From Zoogloeaceae bacterium (GTDB lineage: Bacteria > Pseudomonadota > Gammaproteobacteria > Burkholderiales > Rhodocyclaceae): a stretch of DNA of 64,000 nucleotides. The stretch is taken from NCBI GenBank assembly GCA_024235675.1, contig JACKLZ010000005.1, positions 186,001 through 250,000 of the forward strand. Reading direction: 5' to 3'. Positions 7,079 to 17,756 of the stretch are shown here, in pieces; the stretch's first letter is position 1, and every line of letters starts with the position of its first letter. Made by a program: the position numbers and the translations under genes. The notes under the pieces were generated by a model, which was not told where the DNA came from, ran no database searches, and was given only the letters and a program-made list of their open reading frames with translations.

Positions 7079-9885
7079 GGAAGGCTCCTTGTCGCGGTGA
7101 CCGCCCCAGCACGGGTAGCTGCGAACTGCTCGGGACCCCCCGCAGGCAGGCAAACTCCGACTGCGACCGTGGGGTACAGGTCGCCCGGATGTTGATTGAC
7201 GTAGAAGAGGATCTGACCGTCGGAGCCGCTGGGTCGCCACGCTGTGTTGCTGCTCGACGGCACAGCAGCGTGGTGGTGGTAGTAGTCAAAGTAGACATCA
7301 CCGCGATACTGGCCTGGGCCGGCGTTGGGGTCGCTCGCTCCCCAAGTCGTCTTGAGTTCGCCTCCGACCACTCTCTTTTCGGTGGCGCGAATCTTGAAAG
7401 GGAGTTGCGCCAGCGGACCATTGGACACTTCGGCACCATCTCCGCAGCGAATGCCGACCCAGAATCGCGGCTGCTCAGCCGTCTTGCGACCAAGGTCGGC
7501 GTAGGACCACAAATCGCCGGGGCGCCCGGTAACAAACAGTCCCGTGATCGAGCGAGCTAGGCTGGCCGACCAGAGTCGAAGGTAGGCGGCGATGGCATAA
7601 GGGCAGGCGCGCCGGGTCAAGTCCCCCTCACCGTGCCTTACTGGCGGTCGGTAGAACGGGCGGTCTGGAAGTGGGCTGACCGCGTGTGCTCGGGCTTCGA
7701 TCCGACTCCAGAAGTCCGCGTGGAAACCCACGCGCCCGGGTCGGTACTGGGCAAAAGTCAGGCGGTCCAAAAGGTCGGCGGCCTCTGTAAGTTTGAGCGG
7801 CACGTCCAGGATCCGGCCTCGCTGCACGTCGGCCACAGTGAGATCGCTGGAGGGTCGCGCAAAGAGTTCCGCCACGACATCTGCATTGGGATCTGTCTGC
7901 TGACCGTCATTGATGACTGTGACAAAGGGGCGAGGACCTGGAGACAGGGGAAGGTTGCCGACACCCGCGATCTTGCCAGTGCCTTTGAAGTTTAAGCCTT
8001 GCAGGACAGTCGGTTCGGGGGCACCGTTCATCATGCGCTCGGTGATTGCGGTGCGAACTGCTTCGTCCGTATCGTGGTAGGCGCGGAAGAGGTCAAGTTG
8101 GTCGCTGGAGGCAAAGACGCGGCATAATTCAATGAAGGCCCCACGGTACCCGAACCATCGCTGCATCTGCATTTGGGTATCAGCCAGCGGGCTCGCCGAT
8201 GAACGCTGAAATAACGCCGTGGTCATCCCTTCAAGCGTTAGTCCACGGGCCATGACGTTACCTGAGACGAAGATCGTGCTGAGGTCGCGGGCGGCGCTCC
8301 ACTTGCCAGTTTCCGGGTCCTGGCTCGGTGTGTAGGCAGGGCGGTCGTCAGCGCTGGGGTCGCTGTTGACCACGGCGACCCTAGTCCCCGGGATCACCTC
8401 TTCGATGAGCAGGGTTTCGATGGTCTGCCAGTCTGGGAAGGTCTTCGGCGGTAGAACGTCGAACTCGCCCTCGATTGCTCTGTCGGAGGCAAGGTACTTG
8501 TCGAGCCATTGCGCCCACGGGGCGGGATCTGCCTGCAGGTCGCTCACCAAGGTGTCCGGGAGCCTGGCGTCGCCTGCGTCGAGCAGATTCCGCGCTGCCT
8601 CCCGGTCCTGGACCCCCGCCCAGAGCAGGATGTCTTCAGCGCCCCGGAAGTGATCCATGATCGCCGCGGATGGGTGGTAGAGCATCGAGTGCGGCGGAGC
8701 CACACAGTCTAGGGCTTCCTGCTCGATGTCGAACTGGGCTGTGAGAGCGGATACCGGACCGAGCTTGCCAGAGCGGTGCAGTCGTATAGCCCCAGCCACG
8801 AGGAATGCTCGGACCGCGTCGCCCAGGTCCTGTTGCGCTGAGTTAGTCGTGGGCACGCAGAGGTTAGCGGTCTCCGCACGGCGGTAGAAGACCTCACCGC
8901 CGGTGTAGTAGGAACGAATTCCGACCGGCTCTGGGTAGGTCGATGAACGGGGAGCGTTAAGGCTGCCAGGGTCTGTCGTGTCTACCGGATGCCCCATGTC
9001 GAGCGGAGTGCGAAGAGAGATCATGAAATCGCGCGGCGCCAGGGGGTTGTGGCCCTCCTGAAGGAGGTTGGCTTGGGGTGTCGCCGTGTAGGCGATGTAG
9101 GTCGAGAACAGGTTCTCAGGGGAACCTCGTGGCGAGTCCCAGAGGTTAGCGATTGCGCGTGGGATCTGTTTTAGGTTGCCATAGACCGGGTCCTCGGAGG
9201 CCTCGACAACCGCATCGAGGATCGAGCCGTCGTCAGCTTCGTCATCGAGCACCAGCATATGCACAGGACGATCGAGTTCCCTCACTGCTCTGAAGAGGTT
9301 ATTACGCAGGCTCTCGCCGAGCGCCCGCAAGTGGTGCGTCTGCTTCATGGCGACCAGAATGATGGGGCGCCTCTGGGATAGTCGCTGCTTTACGGTGGCC
9401 CGCACGAGACCATAGATCCGAGCCAGAGGTACGTTCGCCTCGGAGAGCGCGAATGTCGCAGCGGGACAAAGAATGCGCCGCGCCCGCTTCGCGGCGTCGT
9501 CTGGCCCCGAGTCGAGTTGCTCTAGCACCCGGTTGTAGGTCTGTCGCCACAGTGAAAGCCGGGTGCCCGCGAGCACGACCACGATGTCGACACCTCGGTC
9601 CATCGACAGCGCGGAGACGCCGAGCATCGAGGCCGTCTTGCCGGACTGGACCGAGCCCATGACCAGGCCTGTACGAACCCGGCCCGCGGGCCAAACCTGG
9701 GGGCCGGGTTCGCCGGCGCCAAAAATGCCACGCTCGAGGATATAGCGGCTGTCGGCCTCCACCGCAATCCGAGCAGTGGCGCTGAGGCCTTGCATCTGGT
9801 TGGCATAGCGAGACCACCACGAGTCCGCCGCGGACTGGACGGGCGGGTTGAAGTAAACGTGCTCGGTCAAGGGAGGTGCAACCAC
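7075..9885 (-). CDS. Z1 domain-containing ATPase/helicase-like protein
   Basis: A 936-residue protein with intact superfamily 2-like motifs: Walker A GSVQSGKT at residues 77-84, a Walker B-like LVLDDEADDGS, a motif III-like AYTATPQANLLQ, and a late block ARGLTLEGMTT followed by QMQRWFGYR with candidate arginine fingers. The following half is the Z1 domain, which is found in predicted restriction-modification and phage-defence clusters with MutL/MORC-like ATPases, AIPR and DUF4420 proteins. The GTG start at 9885 is chosen because it sits just after the upstream stop at 9890 and behind a GGAGG about 12 bases away; the frame is open further upstream but would overlap the DUF262 gene. It is coupled to the nuclease downstream. 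Confidence 0.85.
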   Translation of the reverse strand: MVAPPLTEHVYFNPPVQSAADSWWSRYANQMQGLSATARIAVEADSRYILERGIFGAGEPGPQVWPAGRVRTGLVMGSVQSGKTASMLGVSALSMDRGVDIVVVLAGTRLSLWRQTYNRVLEQLDSGPDDAAKRARRILCPAATFALSEANVPLARIYGLVRATVKQRLSQRRPIILVAMKQTHHLRALGESLRNNLFRAVRELDRPVHMLVLDDEADDGSILDAVVEASEDPVYGNLKQIPRAIANLWDSPRGSPENLFSTYIAYTATPQANLLQEGHNPLAPRDFMISLRTPLDMGHPVDTTDPGSLNAPRSSTYPEPVGIRSYYTGGEVFYRRAETANLCVPTTNSAQQDLGDAVRAFLVAGAIRLHRSGKLGPVSALTAQFDIEQEALDCVAPPHSMLYHPSAAIMDHFRGAEDILLWAGVQDREAARNLLDAGDARLPDTLVSDLQADPAPWAQWLDKYLASDRAIEGEFDVLPPKTFPDWQTIETLLIEEVIPGTRVAVVNSDPSADDRPAYTPSQDPETGKWSAARDLSTIFVSGNVMARGLTLEGMTTALFQRSSASPLADTQMQMQRWFGYRGAFIELCRVFASSDQLDLFRAYHDTDEAVRTAITERMMNGAPEPTVLQGLNFKGTGKIAGVGNLPLSPGPRPFVTVINDGQQTDPNADVVAELFARPSSDLTVADVQRGRILDVPLKLTEAADLLDRLTFAQYRPGRVGFHADFWSRIEARAHAVSPLPDRPFYRPPVRHGEGDLTRRACPYAIAAYLRLWSASLARSITGLFVTGRPGDLWSYADLGRKTAEQPRFWVGIRCGDGAEVSNGPLAQLPFKIRATEKRVVGGELKTTWGASDPNAGPGQYRGDVYFDYYHHHAAVPSSSNTAWRPSGSDGQILFYVNQHPGDLYPTVAVGVCLPAGGPEQFAATRAGAVTATRSLP

Positions 9886-9889
9886 GGGA

Positions 9890-11791
9890 CTAACGATCCT
9901 CCTCCGGAAGGATCGTACCCTCAAGAGACTCGTAGCCCGACGATCCGAAGCGATCCCGGACAGCGTCTGATGCCTGGCTGGGATCAAGATCCAGCAGTGT
10001 GAGTACGCCCTTGGCAATTCGAGCGATGTAGTCCCACTGGGTCTTGGTCTGCGCTTTGCCGATCCGCTCCCAGGCTTTGCTGCCTGTTGCGGCCAAGATG
10101 TCGTCGGCCTTCTGCTCGATCCGATCCTCGACGTCGTCGGGTGACGCCGCGAGGGCGAACGCCACGCCGACTATGGAGCCGACGAGTTGGAGTTCTTGCC
10201 ACTTGGCACCCTTGCCTCCGTCCATGAACTTCTCCGACCACACCTCGGGGTGACGGGCGTGGAGGTCGAAGGCCTCGGTCAGCCAGGCGAACAGGTCCGT
10301 CAGGACCTGCCTGCTGCGCAGCGGGTGCTGCTTGTCATCCTGAACCTTGGTCAGGAACTCGTCGATATGCCGAGCTGTACTCTTGACCTTCTGGCCCTCG
10401 GTGTCGAGCAGCAGCACTGACAGGATCCAAGAGAGGATTTTCGTGCGGCGGTATCGGAAGCGCCCGATGCCGTAGCCCTCCAAGGACTCTCCAATCGTCC
10501 TGAACTCGGGCACATTGGCCAGCGATGGGGCAAAGTCCGCCGCGTCAACGCGCGGGTCGGAATCGCCGGCCGCTGTCAGGATCGCCGGGGTGAGTTCAAT
10601 CTCGTGGAAGGCGGCGTTGCGGATCTCCTCAGCGTTCAGGTGGACGCCCTGCTTGTTGTACAGCTTAAAGACGTCGTGGATCTGGCGCGGGTCAGCCTGC
10701 GTATAGCGGATCACCGGCACCTTGTAGGCAGTGGTCTTGGTGAACAGCTTTTCCACGGTCATCTCGGCCCCTGCAACCTTAATGACGTTCTTGAGTATCT
10801 GCGTGTAATACCTTCCTTGTAGCGCCTCAAGGGCGGGACCCTTCAGTCCACCACTGTCGTTATTGCGCAGCTTGAAGGGGAAGTAGTAGTCATTCTCCAG
10901 CGCAGCCGTCAGGTTCTCGCCCTCCAGCGATTTCCATGCTCTCTTGAACCGCGGGTAGTCCTCCTTGAAGGTTTTCATCAGGTCGGTACCGGGATGACGT
11001 GTATCTGCCGCTTTCACCTTTTCGAGAGCCGCGGGATGACTGCCAACGAAGCGCAGCAGCGCGGTCAGGCGCTGCTTACCATCGACGACCTCCTGTGGAT
11101 CGGACGGACCGACCTCGCGCAAAATGATCGATGGGAGCGGAATGCCTCTGAGCACCGACTCGATGAGGGCCTGCCGGTCGTTCGTACTCCAGACGTCACC
11201 ACGCTGGTAAGAGGGCGTCAGGTTCATGTCCGACGTGGTGAGCTCGTTAATAGAGACCACGTCCGCAGTGGCGGTGACAGGCTCGGTGCTCAGTTGGTGG
11301 GATCCCGGGTCAGACTCCTCCCACGCACTCGTCCAGTTACTCGTGGCCGAGGCGCGCGTTACGCCGTCGGACTCCATCTCCTCTGCGAACGCCTGCTGCT
11401 GGCGCACCGCGAACTCAATGCGCTGGCTGAGGCGCTCCAGGGCGAGCGGCGTGAGTTGGCTCGGGGACACCGAGGTATCAAGAGCCTCAGCGCTGTCGAG
11501 CTCGAGTCCGGAGATGAGCCCGGCAAGGAAGGCATCGCGTCCGACATCAGGGAGCCTTTGCGAGGGACCGAAATTGAGCCAGTCCTGAACCTGGGCGAGT
11601 TGTGGCATCCACGAATCGGACGTCATATCAACGTCGTCGCGGCGGATAGGGGAGGACGCTGTCCTGACTCCAGTTGGGGCGTCAGTTGCATCCGAAAGGG
11701 TAGCGATCGAGTTGGAAATACCCTCCCACAGCTGAGCGCGCGGGTCCTCTTCGTCAAAGTCGTCGTCTTCGTGTTCGATGCGGTCGGTCAC
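9890..11791 (-). CDS. DUF262 (ParB/Srx-fold) domain protein
   Basis: A 633-residue protein with an acidic N-terminus, a linker region, and a DUF262 domain from about residue 180: YQRGDVW at 195-201, LRGIPLPSIIL, and the signature DGKQR at 237-241. DUF262 domains occur in GmrS/GmrD-type type IV restriction enzymes and in BrxU/SspE-like proteins, where the DGQQR loop binds or hydrolyses nucleotide. No HNH (DUF1524) motif is visible in the C-terminal half, so the protein may act as an NTP-driven sensor rather than as a nuclease. The GTG start overlaps the methyltransferase stop (GTGA at 11788-11791), which shows tight coupling. Confidence 0.82.
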   Translation of the reverse strand: MTDRIEHEDDDFDEEDPRAQLWEGISNSIATLSDATDAPTGVRTASSPIRRDDVDMTSDSWMPQLAQVQDWLNFGPSQRLPDVGRDAFLAGLISGLELDSAEALDTSVSPSQLTPLALERLSQRIEFAVRQQQAFAEEMESDGVTRASATSNWTSAWEESDPGSHQLSTEPVTATADVVSINELTTSDMNLTPSYQRGDVWSTNDRQALIESVLRGIPLPSIILREVGPSDPQEVVDGKQRLTALLRFVGSHPAALEKVKAADTRHPGTDLMKTFKEDYPRFKRAWKSLEGENLTAALENDYYFPFKLRNNDSGGLKGPALEALQGRYYTQILKNVIKVAGAEMTVEKLFTKTTAYKVPVIRYTQADPRQIHDVFKLYNKQGVHLNAEEIRNAAFHEIELTPAILTAAGDSDPRVDAADFAPSLANVPEFRTIGESLEGYGIGRFRYRRTKILSWILSVLLLDTEGQKVKSTARHIDEFLTKVQDDKQHPLRSRQVLTDLFAWLTEAFDLHARHPEVWSEKFMDGGKGAKWQELQLVGSIVGVAFALAASPDDVEDRIEQKADDILAATGSKAWERIGKAQTKTQWDYIARIAKGVLTLLDLDPSQASDAVRDRFGSSGYESLEGTILPEEDR

Positions 11792-13173
11792 GCGGTAGCC
11801 CTCAACGGTTTGAGGTCAGAAATGATGCTCGAGGTGGGCCGGATGAGCCCAGACAACAATCGTTCGGCGATCGCTTTGACGACGCGGGCGTTAACCGCAT
11901 TGCCCAACGCCTTGTAGGCGTCGAGGTCAGACTCGGGCAACTGGATGTCGCCGAGGCACTGAAGTTCAGCACACTCGGCTGGAGTCATGTATCGACGTTC
12001 GCCGGTCAGGTTAGCGCCGAGGATGGGCACCTGGGTCTGCGTGAAGGCGATGAGACTTGGGGAGGTCGTGGGACGCTTGACCCGCAGCCCAGACGCACGC
12101 ACCTGTAGCACGAAGTTGTCGATGTCGCGGTCTTCACCTTGCGCGTTCCACTCCATCTTCTGGAAACTAGAGTGGAAGCCTTGTGGGCCCCATTGTGCGA
12201 TCCAGGGATCGATCCAGGAGCGGTTGGCTTGGTAGAACTCGCGGTTCTGCCTGATAAAAGTCCGCTTCCACTGTGGGAAATGGAAGTCGCCCGCGCGGTT
12301 GGCATGGCTCGGTATCCTCGTGATTTGATCGTCGATCGTGCACTCGAGGGATTGGCCGAAGCTGCCCTTGAAGCCCATCTCGCGAAGACCCCACACGGGT
12401 CTGCGAGCCCAAACCCCTGACGGAGTTTCGTCTTCGTAGGGGTAGGTCGCCCCGAACTCCATCGCCCAGATCGGGAAGGAAGGCAGCTTCAGCGCAGCCG
12501 GCGAGCGGCGCAGGAAGTCGCCCCACATGTCGATGGCTCGCAGCGTCTGCTCCGGGATGGCGCGACTCGAACGTGCGTCGTGGCGAAGCACCCGGTGAAT
12601 CTCGGTGGGTTCCTTGTGCTTGGCCGGCCACTCGAAATGATCGAGACCCTCGAGTGAACCAACGAAGTAGGCGCGGTCTCGCACCTGTGGAATGCCGAAC
12701 TCGTGGGGCGAGAAGTGCTCTACGTCGACGGAGTAGCCAAGCTCCTCCAGCAAGCGGATGATCGTGGTTCTGGTGCGGCCGCCGTCGTGCTTGAGGATGT
12801 TGGGCACGTTCTCCAAGATGAAGTGTTGCGGCCGCTTGACGCGCAGGATGTCGTGCACCTTGAAGAAGAGATTGCCCTGACTTGTGTCCTTGAAGCCCAG
12901 TTGGTCTCCTGCTTTCGAGAAGGGTTGGCACGGGAAACCTGCGGTAAGGACGTGGTGATCGGGCACGCTCTGGGCGATGATTTCGTCGCTGTTCAGGTCG
13001 TTAAGGTCACCCCAAGCGTCGATACCGAAGTTGACCTTGTAGAGGGCCCTCAGCGTGGGCTCCCACTCAGCAGCGAACACGCCACGTCCCTCCAACTCGT
13101 CGAGAGCGACGTGGAAGCCACCCAGCCCAGCGAAGAGGTCGACGAAACGGAAGGCCTCACTACTAGTTCCCAT
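11788..13173 (-). CDS. DNA (cytosine-5) methyltransferase
   Basis: A 461-residue C5 methyltransferase with all main motifs: I DLFAGLGGF (residues 12-20, AdoMet binding), IV GFPCQPFSKAG with catalytic C82, VI ENVPN (121-125), VIII QVRDRAYFVG, and X GNAVNARVV near the C-terminus. A long region between motifs VIII and IX holds the target-recognition domain; the recognised sequence cannot be read from it. The start is taken as ATG at 13173; a GTG directly before it at 13176 is equally possible. It is the first gene of a coupled operon with DUF262, Z1 and DUF4420 genes, so it probably marks self DNA. The base composition looks less GC-rich than that of the flanking core genes. Confidence 0.93.
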   Translation of the reverse strand: MGTSSEAFRFVDLFAGLGGFHVALDELEGRGVFAAEWEPTLRALYKVNFGIDAWGDLNDLNSDEIIAQSVPDHHVLTAGFPCQPFSKAGDQLGFKDTSQGNLFFKVHDILRVKRPQHFILENVPNILKHDGGRTRTTIIRLLEELGYSVDVEHFSPHEFGIPQVRDRAYFVGSLEGLDHFEWPAKHKEPTEIHRVLRHDARSSRAIPEQTLRAIDMWGDFLRRSPAALKLPSFPIWAMEFGATYPYEDETPSGVWARRPVWGLREMGFKGSFGQSLECTIDDQITRIPSHANRAGDFHFPQWKRTFIRQNREFYQANRSWIDPWIAQWGPQGFHSSFQKMEWNAQGEDRDIDNFVLQVRASGLRVKRPTTSPSLIAFTQTQVPILGANLTGERRYMTPAECAELQCLGDIQLPESDLDAYKALGNAVNARVVKAIAERLLSGLIRPTSSIISDLKPLRATA

Positions 13174-13192
13174 CACTTCGGTCCCGTCCGTC

Positions 13193-13210
13193 CCCGCCTG
13201 ATCGGGCGGG
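13193..13210. other. GC-rich hairpin upstream of the methyltransferase gene
   Basis: CCCGCC and GGCGGG arms around a 6-base loop, followed on the plus strand by ATTTCTC. It resembles a terminator that would shield the operon from, or belong to, plus-strand transcription at the island edge. Confidence 0.4.
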
Positions 13211-13300
13211 ATTTCTCATGGTTTGTTTAAAGACTCGCATTGTGTCACTTCTTGCTGTGCGTGGAAACAAGGCAGGGCCATGATGGCCGCCTTAGTGAAA

Positions 13301-13325
13301 AGCCGCTGTAGGACCTACAGCGGCT
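13301..13325. repeat. 25-bp near-perfect palindrome at the island edge
   Basis: The arms AGCCGCTGTAGG and CCTACAGCGGCT are perfect inverted copies around a single central A. The surrounding 13211-13471 is otherwise non-coding. It could be a terminator for the leftward gyrB-side transcripts, an attachment-site core or a remnant of a mobile element. Confidence 0.6.
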
Positions 13326-13471
13326 ATAGAGCGGCTACACGGGACTGGCTGCTCTCAGCCTTGAACGCACATCCACTGTTGCGGGCCGAATGACTCTTGA
13401 TGGCCGGAAGTGTGAATTCAGTGGCGGCAACCCGGCAGGCTGCTCCGGCCGAACTACGGTCACCAACAGCT

Positions 13472-13780
13472 GCTGCGTTTCATTTCATCCTCGGCGACAC
13501 AAACGGCCGGACGGTTTGGCTGAGTCCTTGGCGCAGGTGATTCCCGACAACATCACACATCAATATTCCGCGCATACAGCGCGTTGTTTTCGATGAACTG
13601 GTGGCGGGGTTCGACATGGTCGCCCATCAGGGTAGTGAAGCTCTCGTCGGCGGCGATGGCGTCGTTGATCTGCACTTTGAGCATGCGGCGGACGGGGGCA
13701 TGGTGGCTTCCCAGAGCAACTCGGGGTTCATTTCGCCGAGGCCCTTATTGCGCTGCTTGCCGAGGTTGCGCTCTACGTTG
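13472..13780 (-). pseudogene. Decayed duplicate of the gyrB 3' end and downstream flank
   Basis: This stretch is a second copy of 15032-15354. From 13556 leftward reading gives the last codons of GyrB (…RNIDV-like end) with 12 mismatches over about 137 aligned bases counted by eye. A 4-base deletion near 13696 then shifts the frame, so it cannot encode a functional domain. Homology also covers about 85 bases downstream of the gyrB stop (from 13472), and it stops near 13780. The copy is in the same orientation as the intact gene and lies on the other side of the Fic gene. Confidence 0.88.
13472..13780. repeat. Direct repeat, copy A (gyrB 3' end)
   Basis: Copy A of a long direct repeat whose copy B is at 15032-15354. 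The pair brackets the Fic gene. Copy A has diverged and carries small deletions, whereas copy B is part of intact gyrB. Confidence 0.88.
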
Positions 13781-13860
13781 GAGCGTTCGTCTCGCTGCTC
13801 AGCATGGGCCTCGAGTCGCGAGCAATTGCCTTATTGGCGGACACTGGACAAAAAGCCACC

Positions 13861-14910
13861 CTATCGCAACTCGTACCAAACGCCCCGGCCTGCGCCGTGC
13901 TGATCAAGGTGGCGCTGCTCCACCAATGCCCGTAAATGCTGCTTGAGGGTGTTGCGATTGCTGCCGGTGAGGCGGATCGCGTCGCCCATGGTGATGCGGC
14001 CGTGCTCGCGGACGAACTCGACGATTTGAAGTGACAACTCGGGTAGCGAAGCCAGTACGAGTTTTTCGCGCTCGACCTTGCGGTTGAGGCGACGAACTTG
14101 CTCGGCCAAAGCTCGCAGGAAGAAGTTCAACCACGGCTGCCAATTGGGCGCGCTGCTGCGGATCGTGCCTTGGGTTTGCCGCAGGGCGAGGTAGTAGGGC
14201 TCCTTGCTTTGCTCGATGATGCTTTCCAGCGAACTGTACGGCACGTAGGCGTAGCCGGCTTGCAAAAGCAACAGTGTGGTGAGGACACGACTGAGTCGTC
14301 CGTTGCCGTCCTGAAACGGATGGATCTCGAGAAAGACAACGACCCAGATGCCGATCAACAGCAGCGGGTGAAATCGCGCCGAATCGCTTTCATCATTGAA
14401 CCAAGTGATCAACTCGGTCATCAGGGCCGGCGTATCGAATGGCGTCGCGGTAGCGAAGACGACACCCAACTGCTTGCCATCTTCGTCGAAGGCCACCACG
14501 CTGTTGGTGGAGGTCTTGTAGTTGCCCCGGTGCCAGGCATCCTTCTCGCTGTAGGCCAGGAGGTCGCGGTGAAGTTGCTTGATGTGGTTTTCGGTCAGTG
14601 TGATGTCCTGCCAGGACGAAAACACCAGTTCCATGACTTCGGCGTAGCCGGCCACTTCTTGTTCGTCCCGGGTCGCGAAAGACTTGATCTGCAGCTTCGA
14701 CAGCAGTCGCTCGACGTCGCGATCGGAGAGCCGGCTGCCCTCGATGCGTGTGGAAGAACCGATGCTCTCAATGGTGGCAACCCGTCGCAATGCGGATAGC
14801 CGGTCGGGCGCGAGCGTACCAAGCGCACGCCACGCGCCCTTGAACTCATCGATACCGGCGATGAGACTCAGGATCTCTGGCGTTATCTGAACGGCATTCG
14901 AGGGAATCAT
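13861..14910 (-). CDS. Fic family protein (class II) with C-terminal winged helix
   Basis: A 349-residue Fic protein. The canonical motif HPFQDGNGRLSR is at 197-208, so AMP (or other NMP) transfer activity is likely intact. An inhibitory helix of the S-x-x-x-E-G type (STRIEG, 53-58) lies on the N-terminal side, which places it in class II (self-inhibited). The C-terminal 60-70 residues (LSLQIVEFVREHGRITMGDAIRLTGSNRNTLKQHL…) look like a winged-helix DNA-binding domain. Start choice is uncertain: ATG at 14910 begins the homologous part, but ATG at 14931 is also in frame. The gene sits between the two copies of the gyrB 3' end, which suggests acquisition by recombination there. Confidence 0.9.
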   Translation of the reverse strand: MIPSNAVQITPEILSLIAGIDEFKGAWRALGTLAPDRLSALRRVATIESIGSSTRIEGSRLSDRDVERLLSKLQIKSFATRDEQEVAGYAEVMELVFSSWQDITLTENHIKQLHRDLLAYSEKDAWHRGNYKTSTNSVVAFDEDGKQLGVVFATATPFDTPALMTELITWFNDESDSARFHPLLLIGIWVVVFLEIHPFQDGNGRLSRVLTTLLLLQAGYAYVPYSSLESIIEQSKEPYYLALRQTQGTIRSSAPNWQPWLNFFLRALAEQVRRLNRKVEREKLVLASLPELSLQIVEFVREHGRITMGDAIRLTGSNRNTLKQHLRALVEQRHLDQHGAGRGVWYELR

Positions 14911-14942
14911 GGGTGCCAATACTACACCCATTAACACCCATT
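14909..14942. promoter_or_regulatory. Inverted and direct repeats over the Fic gene start
   Basis: ATGGGTG (14909-14915) and CACCCAT (14925-14931) form a perfect 7-bp inverted repeat, and ACACCCATT occurs twice with a 10-base period (14924 and 14934). One helical turn between copies and overlap with the start codon suggest a repressor operator, possibly for autoregulation by the winged-helix domain. This is inference from layout. Confidence 0.45.
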
Positions 14943-15004
14943 TAAACAGCGCCCTGGAATGCCCCGACGCTCAAGGGCGCTGCCGGGCAGCAGACGAAGT
15001 ATCC

Positions 15005-15040
15005 AACGCAGAAAAGCTCCCGGAGGAGCTTTTCTGCGTT
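15005..15040. terminator. Bidirectional terminator downstream of gyrB
   Basis: A perfect 16-bp stem (AACGCAGAAAAGCTCC and its reverse complement) with a CGGA loop. The AAAA/TTTT blocks inside the arms and the following TTTCATTTC suit termination of both the leftward gyrB transcript and any transcript from the Fic side. Copy A of the repeat lacks this hairpin. Confidence 0.8.
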
Positions 15041-15114
15041 TCATTTCATCGATCTGTAGCGCAAATGGCCGGACGGTTTGGCACAGTCCTTAGCGCAGGT
15101 GATTCTCGACAGCA

Positions 15115-17598
<2,484 letters not shown>

Positions 17599-17756
17599 AG
17601 GATTCTCTTCACTCCGGGGCACCCGGGGCGCCCCTCAATACTCATCAGACTGCTAGGTGCGCCCGGTGGAGCGCCAAGCCATTGAGCGAGGCCGGCGGCC
17701 CCGCAATGGCAGACAGACCGACTGACGCGCCGCTTGTGCCGGCGCGCCAGCGTCCG

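Noticed and set aside
5600..13470. Defence island as a complete integrative element with integrase and att sites
   Set aside because: No integrase, transposase or clean flanking repeat was found; the only long direct repeat brackets the Fic gene, not this operon.
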